Below are positions 51,849 through 63,100 of a DNA stretch of 64,000 bases, in pieces (the first letter of the stretch is position 1; every line of letters begins with the position of its first letter). The position numbers and the translations under genes are program-made. Below the pieces are notes generated by a model. It saw nothing but the letters and a program-made list of their open reading frames with translations, made no database searches and was not told the origin of the DNA. The DNA is from Trichaptum fuscoviolaceum (Eukaryota > Basidiomycota > Agaricomycetes > Hymenochaetales > Trichaptaceae): positions 2,071,671 to 2,135,670 of the forward strand of contig CAJSYZ010000002.1 of NCBI GenBank assembly GCA_910574455.1. The letters are read 5' to 3'.

Positions 51849-52124
51849 ATGGTTAACATGCCGACTCAGGTGGATCTCGCTAAGCGGAGGTACTCTCAGG
51901 AGCTGGCAGCGTATACACTCGAGCAGTGGCGGATCGCCAGGCGACAACAAGAGGCATCGCGCAATGCGGCAGACGGCAATACCAACGACAGACGCTCTGG
52001 ATCACCGCGCGACCGGAGCGATTCGGTCCAAGGCTCTCGCACCCCTCGCACGGACAGGAGTCGCTTACTCGCCATTGACTTCGCCACCACCGCCAATGCG
52101 CCGGTAGTTAACGGTACCGCATAA
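51849..52124 (+). CDS. Small uncharacterised protein, 91 residues
   Basis: I do not recognise it. A single open frame gives 91 residues. The first 35 are helical and charged (VDLAKRRYSQELAAYTLEQW, then RIARRQQEA), followed by an Arg/Asp/Ser-rich disordered region and LLAIDFATTANAPVV at the end. A TATA-like box and a CT-rich leader lie at sensible distances upstream, and codon use looks normal. It might also be the first exon of a longer gene, but the stop at 52124 is not followed by a clear continuation. Confidence 0.5.
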   Translation: MVNMPTQVDLAKRRYSQELAAYTLEQWRIARRQQEASRNAADGNTNDRRSGSPRDRSDSVQGSRTPRTDRSRLLAIDFATTANAPVVNGTA

Positions 52125-52912
52125 GACTACGACGTACGATCTTTCCTTGCCTTGTACAAGGTGCTATCAAAGGTATGTGTACACATATATTTTCATGATA
52201 ATTTGTCCTTCTCCTGACAGAAATCATCTCTCTTCCCCTTTTAGAGATGGACTTCGCGACATTTCATCTACCAACAGATATTTCAAAATGACATACTCTG
52301 GTGAATGAGAGAACACTTATTCTACCAAATATTTGCAATATGATCACATACTGTGTGGAAATTACGCATACATCATCGCTGTATCCTTGCCATTTGGGAC
52401 GTTGCTCAGGCATCAACATACTGTGCCCTTATCACGCCCTTTGTTTTTAACATGTGTATAATAGGCTCTTCTTTTTGCCTTTCCTACGAGTTGTAACGAC
52501 ATTGTCATCCAGACAGTAGACTCATACATATCGATTGTAATGCATTACTACGTTTTACTTAGTATAGCACGTCAATTCTCTGCAAGTATGGGAAATTATT
52601 TCCGCTCCACGTAAAGTGTTTCACAAGCGTTAGTATTTACTAGTTTCCTCTGAGTATGTATATATAAATGTTTAGAACTTGTTGCTTTCTTCCAGACCAA
52701 TTTCGTAAATTCAGTGATATCAAAACGCCACGCAAATCTCCGAACGTGTGATCATTGCCCGTAGGATAATGCAGGCATGTGAGCAACCTGCGTGAAAAGG
52801 CGGCGTTTCAATTGAAATAAATGCGTGCACCGAGATGCCTATCAATCCAAAAGCTGGTTAGAACAAAGTTCATAGATGTCATTCACCGCTGCCCCTCGCA
52901 CGCTCGGGCACT
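52125..52912. other. Intergenic region, AT-rich
   Basis: Nearly 800 AT-rich bases with stops in all frames: the 3' flank of the small plus-strand gene and of the minus-strand gene that ends at 52913. Nothing else recognised. Confidence 0.5.
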
Positions 52913-53758
52913 TCAGCCAGTCCAGATTCCCACTCCCAACAGGCCTGCCCATGTTGATTCGTCGGCAGTCCGTAGTTTTCCGAGGAGAAAGTAGAAGACG
53001 ACACCCCCATCGCCGCTGCAGTCCACTAAGAAGGCAAATGTGTGATCGAGCTTGGCCGTTAGCTCGGTCAGGTGTTGCATAGTCGTGTCGCCTGGACTGT
53101 ATTGAATTGTTTTCGGGAGTTTCGTCTCTTTAGAGAGTAAGAGAGGTTTTATCTGTAGAGGATAAACATGCGATGGAGTTGCGTCAGTCACCCTTTCGTG
53201 TATATGCTAAATTGAACGACGTGACGGCGTGAAGCAAGCCGGAGTAAAGGGATCTCAGAACACACTGACCTGTGTCTGGCCTGCAGTTAGCAAGCCCTTC
53301 AATCCTAGGCTGGATAAAATAGCCTGTACGTTCTTTTCCAGGTTATACGCAGGGCTTATTGCGTTGGTGTGCAGCAGAATGCCGACATCGCCATACTCGT
53401 CGGCCTCGCTTGTCTGCCCAGCGAGGACGCTCGAACATGCATTGGAGTTCGCCGCCTCGTTTGCCGCTCGCACGAGTTCCACCAGAAACTCTCCCGTAGC
53501 AGATGAAATAGTCTCCGGACTTGATGTGTTATTTCCGGTCGAGTCGCTGCATGCAAGTGATAAGAGCGAAGGGTAGAATAGGCTGGTACAGGGCGAGGAG
53601 GGCGTGCTGCGTTTCTGTATTTCCGATATGGTGTTCCATGCGGCATCAAGGGAAGGTGGAGCAAGGAGGCTGTTGAGGTTGCTGGTCGAATCGATGGCTG
53701 TCCGAAACCGCTCCTCTGTGAGCTCGCCTAGCGGTGTTGCATCGTTTTTGTTTGTCAT
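52913..53758 (-). CDS. Uncharacterised protein, two exons
   Basis: I do not recognise the family. Two segments join if the interval 53257 to about 53156 (GTCAGT donor, CTACAG acceptor) is spliced: LLTAGQTQ continues as IKPLLLSKETKLPK in phase. The result is about 245 residues. The first part is helical and Ser/Ala-rich (GELTEERFRTAIDSTSNLNS, GEFLVELVRAANEAANS). The second contains LTAKLDHTFAFLVDCSGDGG and ends WAGLLGVGIWTG. The start at 53758 is the second Met of the frame; 53788 is the alternative. No signal peptide or clear membrane segment. Confidence 0.55.
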
Positions 53759-54884
53759 AACAGATTTGATAAGTAATGGGCGAGTCACTGTTGCTTATAA
53801 TGAGCCTGGAAGAGAAGTGGTCTTGAGTGATGTTGGATGGATGCTGGTAAAGAGACAAAGAAGCACTGGACGCTTGGACTGCCAGCGTCAAAGTACGTCA
53901 TTCTTTCCAAAAGAGGAAGTATCACCTTCCTAAATCGAGAACCTGGCAGTTCATCAGTGGAGCAATAGCAGAGCTGCCGTGACACGATGATGTTCAGTGA
54001 GAACTCATTATGAAGATGGCGTATACTTGAAATAGACATATGCATCGTATTCTGGAGAAGCAGTTCCTGTGAGGTCAGAAGCATCTGAGACTGCGGACGG
54101 AATCAAAGCTCCTCCTCCTTCCACTCCGTTGAATTGACTGTTCCAGAGTAGGCGTCATTGCGAAGTCTAAGAATTGTGCGCAGTTCATCTCGTATATGAT
54201 GGCTGTATGGGAATGAATAGCGAGGTAGGGTGGTACTAGGCGCTGATGATTGATACGAAGGTCCGCAGTTTGGTCAGAAGTAGAGATGCATTATGTTCGA
54301 GGACATACCATGTGTAGATCTGAATTGGTGCCACAGTCTCAAGCCATTGACACGGTATGAAGTTGCAAAAGCGCGATGACTTCTTGTGAAACCTTCAATG
54401 AACGAGAAAAGAACAGGCATAAACTTCATCCAATTTTGAAAGTTCTGCCGTATACCAGGTTGCGGAGTATGTTCAACAAGCTCATCGCGTGTGGGAAATC
54501 ACCCATAGAGATAGGATGCTTTGACCCATATGTAAATATTTGAGTGTCGATGCGATGTTGGGATTACACGGAATTCATACATGTACTGCTTGACGGCGGA
54601 GGCAAGAGCGCCTATTGGACCCGTGCTTGTCGTTGGCCCTAAAGCAGGGGTCAAAGTTCACGTGGGGATCCTTCGGCTTTCACGCGCGTTCAAGTCAATG
54701 CTGTCCCCAATATCTCCGCGTCTGCGATTCCTCTCTTTCTCCGTCCGTAATTCATATTTTTTCTTAAAGCCGAACCAACGAGCTCGACACAAAGTTTCTC
54801 TAACAAATTATCCCCCTCCTAAAGTTTCAGAACACTCTTTAGTTCCTATCATTTGTCTCCAGCGTTGGCTCGGTATCAACGGGA
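53759..54884. other. Divergent intergenic region before BIO2
   Basis: About 1.1 kb between start codons on opposite strands. A minus-strand open frame at 53785-54084 and a plus-strand frame at 54581-54988 lack motifs. The latter overlaps the BIO2 start in another frame. It should hold the promoter of each gene. Confidence 0.4.
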
Positions 54885-56440
54885 ATGCTCCGGAAATTGA
54901 ACCTTTCAGCCTCGTCGGCGTATCTTCGACGATCTCTTGCTACTCACGTAAACTCTCAAACATCGGCGACACTACCTACACGACATGACTGGTCGAGACA
55001 AGAGATCCAGCAAATATACGATACGCCGCTTCTAGAGCTTGTTTTCCAAGCTGCATCGGTTCACCGGAAGTATCACGATCCAAGCAAGATTCAACTATGT
55101 ACGCTTATGAACATCAAAAGTACGTTTGTTTCTATGCTGCCATAGGACAAAAGTCACTCATTATGCTCTTAGCCGGAGGCTGCAGCGAAGATTGTAGGTT
55201 TTTTCCGCGCATACATCTGGCCGCTTTCCGCGACTAATAGCCGAGAATAGGCAAATATTGTTCACAGTCGTCCCGATACTCGACCTCCACGAAGGCACAG
55301 CCACTTGTCGATATTGCGCCGGTCCTTGAAGCTGCTCGCAAAGCGAAGGAGAACGGCAGTACACGGTTTTGCATGGGTGCGGCATGGCGAGACCTTGCTG
55401 GCCGGAAACGCGGGTTCGAGAGGATCCTGGAAATGGTGAGGGAGGTGAGAGGTATGGGTATGGAGGTGTGTACGACGCTGGGTATGTTATCACCGGATCA
55501 GGCTCGACGGTTGAAGGAAGCGTGCGTTGTTCTTGACACTCAGGATTGATGAAGGAGAGTAACTGACATTGCTCTGAAGTGGGTTAACGGCTTATAACCA
55601 CAATCTCGATACTTCGCGAGAGTTCTATCCCCAGGTTATCTCGACAAGATCCTATGAAGAGCGCTTAGGCACCATTGCTGCTGTTCGCGACGCTGGTATT
55701 AGTGTTTGTTCTGGCGGTATTCTCGGTCTGGGAGAATCGAAAGAGGATCGAGTTGGTCTTATCTGGGAGGTATCTAAGTGCGTATGACACCAGCCTTCCA
55801 GGCCCCATAGTTGTTAATAAGTTGCTTTAGCATGCCTGAACATCCCGAGTCATTCCCTGTCAATGCTCTTGTCCCTATTCCGGGTACACCGATGGAATCT
55901 AATGAGGCGAGTGCTCGTCTGATCTTATGACTTGACCTCATACTGACATCACATTCGACATGCCAAGCCTGTCTCAGCACATACATTAATCCGGACTATC
56001 GCAACGGCACGGGTCGTACTGCCGTCTACGATCATCCGACTTGCTGCAGGTCGGCAAACGTTATCAGAATCCGAGCAGGCGATGTGTTTCATGGCGGGGG
56101 CAAACGCAGTGTTCACAGGTGAACAGATGCTGACCACGCCTTGTAAGTTGATTTAATTTTATGAAGCTTCGGAGAGATTGTCTTAGACCTTGACACGTTA
56201 CGCAGGTTCTCCTTGGGACGAGGTAAGAGCCGGCCGGCCGGGAAGTGAGCTATATGCTAATATTTGCTCACATTTTAGGACAAATCGATGATGGAGCGTT
56301 GGGGATTGGAAGGTATGAGGAGCTTTGAACAGGTTAATGTTGCAAAGAAAGAAGGGGAAAGACTCGCACCGAAAACGATCCCAGCTTCGTCGGACGTCAA
56401 TCCAGCAGCTGAGGAAGCACAACTTGTTGCGGCGTCATGA
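54885..56440 (+). CDS. BIO2: Biotin synthase
   Basis: A radical-SAM enzyme that inserts sulfur into dethiobiotin, in mitochondria in fungi. The N-terminus [19 protein letters not shown] is Arg/Ser-rich and fits a presequence. The radical-SAM Cys triad reads [16 protein letters not shown], split by an intron inside the motif. Following blocks are [83 protein letters not shown] and [18 protein letters not shown]. All ligands for the 4Fe-4S cluster and the second cluster (Cys and Arg positions in these blocks) look conserved. The tail after KKEGERLAP is Ala/Glu-rich. Six or seven introns. Biotin auxotrophy would not be expected for this last step if the gene works. Confidence 0.95.
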
Positions 56441-56761
56441 CGGACGAAGGAGCTCGAGGATAAGGCGGTCGATTAAACTTCGGGGAAGATATTCAAGAAT
56501 GTATGACAATATGTGAGTCTTTATCGGAGAGTGTATAGATGACTGGATGCAATGCGATCTTTGCTATTTGGACTAACTATTCCTGAGGCCTCTGTTTCGT
56601 ATGTGCTTGAGTTTACCAGCCCTCGCAATCGTCAGTCCAGGAACCGCTGATATATATATTTCCGTTGACAGCATCTAACTTCGCTATTGACTGATTGAAA
56701 TATCTCTGTTACCTACGGTGTCTCGATTCCTTGACATCAGTCGATCGTACTCGTCAACATT
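56441..56761. other. Intergenic region BIO2 / REX4-like
   Basis: About 320 bases, T-rich, holding the BIO2 3' UTR and the next promoter. No gene. Confidence 0.5.
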
Positions 56762-58215
56762 ATGATTCTGACCAGTTATCTACGCCAGTGGCACATAAAA
56801 CCAAAGCAACCCGTCCGCCACCTTGACACTTGCTCTCGTTCTACTAGTTCTGCTATCTGCTGCCTGGCGACTTCTGCGGCTCAGGACTCTGAACATTCTG
56901 AGTGTCTACTCACTGGCGAAACCGCGATGCCCACTGTACACAACATGCATATGCCGCATATCTCTGGCTCCGGGGGTTCGGGAATATCACTGCCACTGAC
57001 GCCGGTGGCTGAACATTGCTCTTCATCGTCGGCATTGAGAAACGGGCAAAGCAGTGGCAAGAGATCGAGGTCGAGCCCATCCTCGTCGGCTTCGATATCG
57101 AATGCGAAGCGGCGAAAATCCCGACCCGCTAAGCCACCCCACGAACCTTACAGGTGAGTTTTAAGCTCGAGCTGGCTGCAGTTAGACTATATCTACACGC
57201 GAACTTCTTCTTGGTATTAGATACGCAAAGCTCTATTTGTGTCGGCGTTCGCTACTATATTCACTTATTGACTTCCCCTCTTGTCGCTTTGCCGTTTAAG
57301 ATACGTTGCGATGGCTACGCAGCATGTATATGCCCGCCCTCAGCGAACGGCAATACTAGCGTAAGTAATGCTTCATTCCTTATCCGTTGAGATTAAAGAA
57401 GACTGTGCTGAACTCAATTTCGAAATCTTCTTTTAGGCGGATCTCCATCACGGATTATAGAGGAAACGTCCTCTATGACAGTTTCGTTTTCCCAACGTCA
57501 GTTTTTGAGCTTCCTTTTTGCCGTAAACTTTCTTCGTATATGCGTTTGCTGAAAGGATATATTTTGTCTTCGGAACAGCCAAGAAGTGCAAGACTACCGG
57601 ACGATGACCACTGGCATCAGACCGGAGCAATTGGAAACCGGTGAGCTCGAGTTCAAAATTTACGGGAAGAGAATTGTCGACAGGCTGGTTTACCGTGTGT
57701 TGTAGCTCCATGCTTCGCTCTAGTCCGGGCACAAGTGGCGGAATGCATCCGCGGTAAGATTATCATCGGACACAGTTTGTGGCAGCATCTATCGGTACGT
57801 ACCGATCAACATGCACATCTTGGCGATTCAATCTATGAAATTGACGATTATTTCTGCTCATCCAGTTTCTGTCACTATGCCACCCTACGATCGACACCCG
57901 CGACGTCGCCCTCTTCCTCCCCTTCCACAGAACACTCCGAGCATTCAACTGCATCCCTCTCAAAACACTCGTGTGGCACCTCATGCGCAGAAGAATTGGA
58001 CTACACAATGAGCATCCGGTGAGGCTTACTGCTCTCTTTCCCTTGTGTCCTTGTATGTGAAAACTGATTGAGAAAATTGGCATATTCAGGTAGAGAATGC
58101 ACGAGCTACGCTAGATTTATTCAGATCTTACGAAGACCCTTGGGAGAATGCAGTTAGAGGTGGTTCATGGCCTTCGGCCCTTCCGCCGTCTTCGCATCGT
58201 CAATTCTTCAGCTAG
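56762..58215 (+). CDS. REX4-like DEDDh-fold protein lacking all four catalytic carboxylates
   Basis: Seven exons (56762-57153, 57301-57360, 57437-57496, 57579-57640, 57706-57794, 57866-58018, 58090-58215) join in perfect phase to give 313 residues aligned end to end with the REX4/ISG20 exonuclease family. A Ser-rich N-terminus carries a bipartite basic stretch (GKRSRSS, then AKRRKSRPAKPP), probably nuclear or nucleolar. Conserved scaffold: YVAM, ILARISITDYRGNVLYDSFV, DYRTMTTGIRPEQL, KIIIGHSL, TRDVALFLPFHRTL and VENARATLDLFRSYED. Known enzymes have D-x-E after YVAM, D in GHxxxxD, and D in VEDARA. Here they are Ala and Gln (57314-57322), His (57786-57788) and Asn (58096-58098). The general-base His region is EHPVEN, one residue shorter. 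Nuclease activity is therefore unlikely. The start could be Met near 56930. Confidence 0.85.
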
Positions 58216-58631
58216 ATGTTCGACTCCTTCCACCTCGCACTTCGAGCAGCAACTTGAAACAAAGCATCAGGCTGCCCGTATCGTAATGTACATATATGCG
58301 GTATTAAAAGTTCCATTGAACTCGTAATCATACAGCCGAATATTCTTCGATTATCCCAAGAAGCATTCATGTACTCTGTGCAGGGAAGATATTGAAACAG
58401 TTTCCTCCCAAACTGATTCTGCAGAAAGATATATCTGAAAGTTACGGGTGATCCTACACTGAGACTTACTGTAAAAGGAAAGACAAACCTTAGCCTGAGT
58501 TCAAGTTTAGTAGGTGCTGTTCTATTTTTAACCCTTATTCCTCTTACGCCCCCGTCAAGTTGCACTCACAACCACTCGCACTCTCTTTCCTTCAAAACAC
58601 TTGTTAAAACACCGTCGTTCGCCAGAGCTCC
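58216..58631. other. Intergenic region REX4-like / coiled-coil gene
   Basis: About 420 bases with no gene. The minus-strand open frame at 58212-58565 has no motif. Confidence 0.45.
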
Positions 58632-59792
58632 ATGGCCTCTGAACAGTCGCCACACATGTTGGCAATAGCGCAACCGTCGTCGAGCCACATGGCTTACAAC
58701 TCTCAGTCGGACCCAGTTAACAAGAGGCCCGCTGTCAATGGCGGGGCGTACGATGAAGCATAGTATGTTTTCTCATGTTCTACTTCCTTTTCACCGGAGA
58801 CTGATTGCTGAAATTGGTGTTGTCTCAGCTATGGAAATGCACAGACCAACGATCCGCAAGACTGGTATTATCCTATACCTAGCTCATCCGACTCTGATGA
58901 GCCCGAGCTCACGGCGGGAGTGAAGGGAGGAAATTGGGGAAAGAAGAACGTCAGAGGTGCACGTTGGGTGCGGCGAGGAAAGGCGACGCCATGGGGACCG
59001 AGTAGAGGCGAGTGGGAGGTACGCTTATCATTATGTTGCTCTCTGCCATGCGGTGGGCAAAGGTTGTTTATTGACAATGGGACTTCCTACAAACAGGTTG
59101 AGGAGCGTGCTCGGAGGCGCCTGAAGAAAATGCTCTCTCGCTCGCGGTCCCCGTCGCCTCCCACGCTCCCGCACCTACGCGAAAGCCCACCGCCTCTGAT
59201 GGCACCGTACTCCGCACCCGCGCACGAGCACACGAGCTACGCGTCGTTCGTGCTCGACCCGGCAATGACGCACTCGTACCGCACGCACCTTCTCTCGGAC
59301 CTACAGCAGACGACGGAGAATCTCATTCAGGGCGAGGCCATGCTGAACCGCGCGTTCGGCCGGCTGTGGAAGGTCCTCAGCGAGGAAGAACATGTCATGG
59401 ATGCGGATGTGTCAGCTGGGCGCGAAGAGGCAGAAGCAGAGGACGAGGATATGTCCGAGCGCGAACGGCGTATTGCGCGCGCGCCTGATCTCGCACAACC
59501 CATGCACAAGCTCTTTCTAACACCATTCCCGAATGGTGGGACGCCGATGATGGAGCCTTCGCACTTCGGAAGCCCTCAGATGCAGCTGGAGAATATGGAA
59601 AAGTCATTAGCAACATTGCGGGAACTGCAGGATGATTCGCGAGAATATGTGGAGAGATTGGAAGAGATAAGAGAGGGTTTAGGTGATGTGCGAAGACAAC
59701 GCGACTTGCTATGGCTGAAGGTTCGGGAGAATGCGCTGGAGGAACTGGAGGAACTGAATGAGAAAGAGGTGGAGATTAATGGAGATTTATAG
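58632..59792 (+). CDS. Charged protein with C-terminal coiled coil, possibly chromatin-related
   Basis: Family not recognised with confidence. Three exons (58632 to about 58762, a second ending in GEWE at about 59017, and 59097-59792) join in phase to about 330 residues. Near residue 80 is a basic motif KKNVRGARWVRRGKATPWGP. A Ser/Pro-rich linker follows. The C-terminal half is helical: LLSDLQQTTENLIQGEAML, then an acidic stretch (AEAEDEDMSERERR), and a final coiled coil (ATLRELQDDSREYVERLEEI, then LGDVRRQRDLLWLKVRENAL). The pairing of a basic R-rich motif with Leu-rich helices faintly recalls Rxt2-type Rpd3L complex subunits; I would not assign it on this. Conserved splice phase supports a real gene. 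Confidence 0.7.
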
Positions 59793-60113
59793 ATATGTCC
59801 TATAGCGTGTTGTTCTATTGTACGATGATCTGTAACTTTATCAATAACATTTACTGTCCTTGTTAAAGCTTTAGCTTTATTGTATGTTTTGCGGCGAGGA
59901 CGGCGAGTGACGTAGAGCGCAGATTACCTCATTTGATTTTGTATACAACTCAACTCAGACGCGCGTCTGCCCTGTCTCGTATACTAGCGGAGCCATTTTT
60001 CGTGCGAGACTGTGCCGTGGGGCGCTGGACAATACCTCCTTTCATCTCCTTAACCAGCGTACCATCCTCGCCACTTACCGTCTTTCACCAAGCATCCCAA
60101 ACCATAGACCACC
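59793..60113. other. Intergenic region before the second BLM10 gene
   Basis: About 320 bases: AT-rich 3' flank of the coiled-coil gene, then the promoter of the BLM10 paralogue. No clear TATA box. Confidence 0.45.
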
Positions 60114-63100
60114 ATGGACAGACCGCCCTTGCCAGACATCTCGAAACTCAACATCCACGACCCCGGGCCACCCAAGCTACCCCAGGTTGAAGTGCCAGAC
60201 GACATTAGGAATGCGGACAGCGAAGATCCGGCGGTCGACAGGCTCAAGACGTATGTCAAGAGCTTGCCGTACTCCGTCGAGTCCAACTCGAGGATGCAGA
60301 GCATGCTCGACTTCATCTTAACGCGGCTCGTACAATGCGTTAAAGCAAAGGACTTCGATCCTGGTTTCTTGCAGTGGGACAGCATGATAACATAGTGCGT
60401 GTGTCTGTATTCTTTCCGGATAGCTATGTTTCTCATCTGTGGCTTGTTCCTGCGGTGCAGCTGGTCTATGCTCAAGTACCCGATTCCGAAGGAGAAGCGT
60501 ATTCGGCTCGTCAAGCTGTACTATGAGATTTCTATTTTGCCGGGCATGCCTGCGTCGATTATGGCGGTGGCGGCGGAAGGTTTGAACTACCTGACTCGGT
60601 CGAAGAAGAAGCTCACGATAGATGACTTGAGGCTCCCGTGGAAGCCCATATACAAGTTGCTCTCAAAGGAGCTGTTCCTCAGCAGACGCAAATTTGAGAT
60701 TAAGTCCGTTGAGAGCTCACTTCATATTAATTGGATTTTCCACTCACCTATTGCCCCTCGTGAAATAAACGTTTAGTCAATTACCCGCATACATGGGCTA
60801 CATTGCAGATTCTATTAGAAGGTTCTTCCATCCGTCCGCGATCGACGAAATGCTGGAGACCTTCTTGCCACTCATGAATGGTACAAACTTAAACGTGAGT
60901 TAAGCTGAGTACGTGAGATGAAGCATTTCTGATACTATATAATGTGAAAGACAATACTGGCAACGCAGTATTACCTTCTGACCTTCCTTCCTCAAACACA
61001 TCCACAATCTTACTTGCCCATGCTCTTCCGGGTCTGGGAGTCAGTTAACTCGTACAACTATGATGAGCGGATGCTGTATTTCCTTGCCCAACTCTCCGAA
61101 ATGCATGTTGACCCTAATCTGAGCAACCCGGCGCGACTTACGGAGCTTCCGGATGATGCGCGTACGGAGGGCGAAGATCGTCCGAATTGGCCCAAAGACG
61201 ACCTGAAACATACTGGCCCTTGGGAGGGCATGTACAAGGATGTTGGTATTTTCACCGAGGAAGAGTGGAATTTGATTATGGTGAAATGTCTCGCCTCTAT
61301 GGGTTAGTTTATTTTATCTTAGGCGTAAAACGTCCGTTGGAAAAGCTTATCAAAACTCTACGGATTCAATTCAGAAATCCCGCTGGCGGACAGTGGTTCT
61401 CTAACGACCGGACCTTCTGTCGATAACCAGGCGGGCTTCGAAATTGGTCGACTTCGGAAGTCAACATGGAGGATATGTCAGTATAGCGGGCTTGTCTCTA
61501 TTTTAAGAATACTCTGACTCGCAATATACTCTGTAGTTTCTCTCGCGAGAATTATCGTATACTCAATGGCTCCGGATGGTCCACCTCTACCTCCTTCGGG
61601 CATCTCAACCCCATGGACGCCAGGCTTTATGACCCCGGCTGTCATGACTCCTGAACCGAATGGAAATCTGGGCGACTACTTGTCGTCACCCATAGGGAAG
61701 AAAGGACGCTCGAGAAAAACGTTCTTGGCGGGTTCAAAGGCGCTCGATTCACTTGCGAGACTCATCTTCTCCACGGAAAGCTTTTTCCATCCGAGCAACT
61801 CAGGAACTTGGACGTCGGATGTACGACTGCTATAACTTGCTTTCCTCCTTGCACAAGACTAACCACACCCGTTTCAGCTGAGTGCTTTCATCAAGTATAT
61901 CGTTTATGAGTTCAACAAACGTAAGAATTCTTGACCGTGCCAAGTTTATTCCCTATATCCTCAACTCTCTGCAGGTTGGTACGAGGAACAGCAGCCTGAA
62001 TGCAAGACTCCGAAGGTAGCGGTCTTCGAATCACGCGTGCATTGTTGAAGTGATTATTGACGATGTATTAGAATCGTCGCTTAACTGTTGATATGAAGCG
62101 CGAACTCGTCAAGTGCTTGAGGACCGTAACATTGCTCGCCATGTTCTCCCGAGACTCAACGACCGTGTCTAATATCCAGAGCTGCCTGAAATCGATGACG
62201 GTCATGGAGCCGGACCTCATTCTGAACCCTGTCTTGGAGCGAGCTATCCCGTCTCTGGAGGCGTTGGTAGAGACGCAACGTACCACTGCTGTTATCAAAG
62301 CTTTGGGTGCCGTCGCGTTGGCATTGGTCTCGCGAGAGATTTATCCTCCCGGAGCGAAGCACCTCGTGTCAATTTTGCAGCTTCTTATCCCTGGTATAGA
62401 TTTGGTATGTCATAGGGAAGATATGGTACACGACAGTACATACTGACTGACTTGTCAAAATAAGAATGATCCAGGAAAGACAGTAAGTCACTCGTCCGCC
62501 GAAGTTAAAAATGTCGGTCGCTGATCTGTGTAATGAAGCTATGCACCACAGCATTCTTGGTAGAAATATCTCAGTACATCAAGTTCGGGGACTTAACGAC
62601 AATCGAAGGAGAACTGCACTCGACCACCGATACGGAGTCGCCGATGCAGTACACTGAAGCTCCAAAAGTGGTAGACGCACCTGCAATGTATATACAGATG
62701 CCGGACGCTGATGACGTGCTGCAAGAAGAACAAAATCTGACGGGTGCTGAAGAGGAAGCATTGCTTAGAGAAAGTACGGCAAGCTTCGCTGATTGGATTG
62801 CGAACTTCATCCGGAGAGTGATCCTTCTTTTGGAAAATCTTCCGGAGGAGGGGACGGATGGATCACCGCGAGGGGGCGAGTCAGAAGGTCTGTTACCTAC
62901 CATTCATTTGATCATTGTTCTGTGCGGGAATTTGACCTCGTGATTCTGTCTAGTACAAGTTGTAGATGCTGTTGCAGGCGCCTGCAGCCAGATTTGCGTG
63001 CATCTTTCTGAACCGCTATTCGATCTGGTGCTAAACATGATTTTTGATTATGCGAGCACGAATGTTAGGTCAAATGCAGTGCGCGCGGTACATCAGTTGG

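Noticed and set aside
57811..58022. Alternative open frames in the last part of the REX4-like gene suggesting a frameshift
   Set aside because: The correct frame is recovered when the exon begins at 57866, giving TRDVALFLPF to EHP in continuous alignment with the family, so no frameshift is needed.
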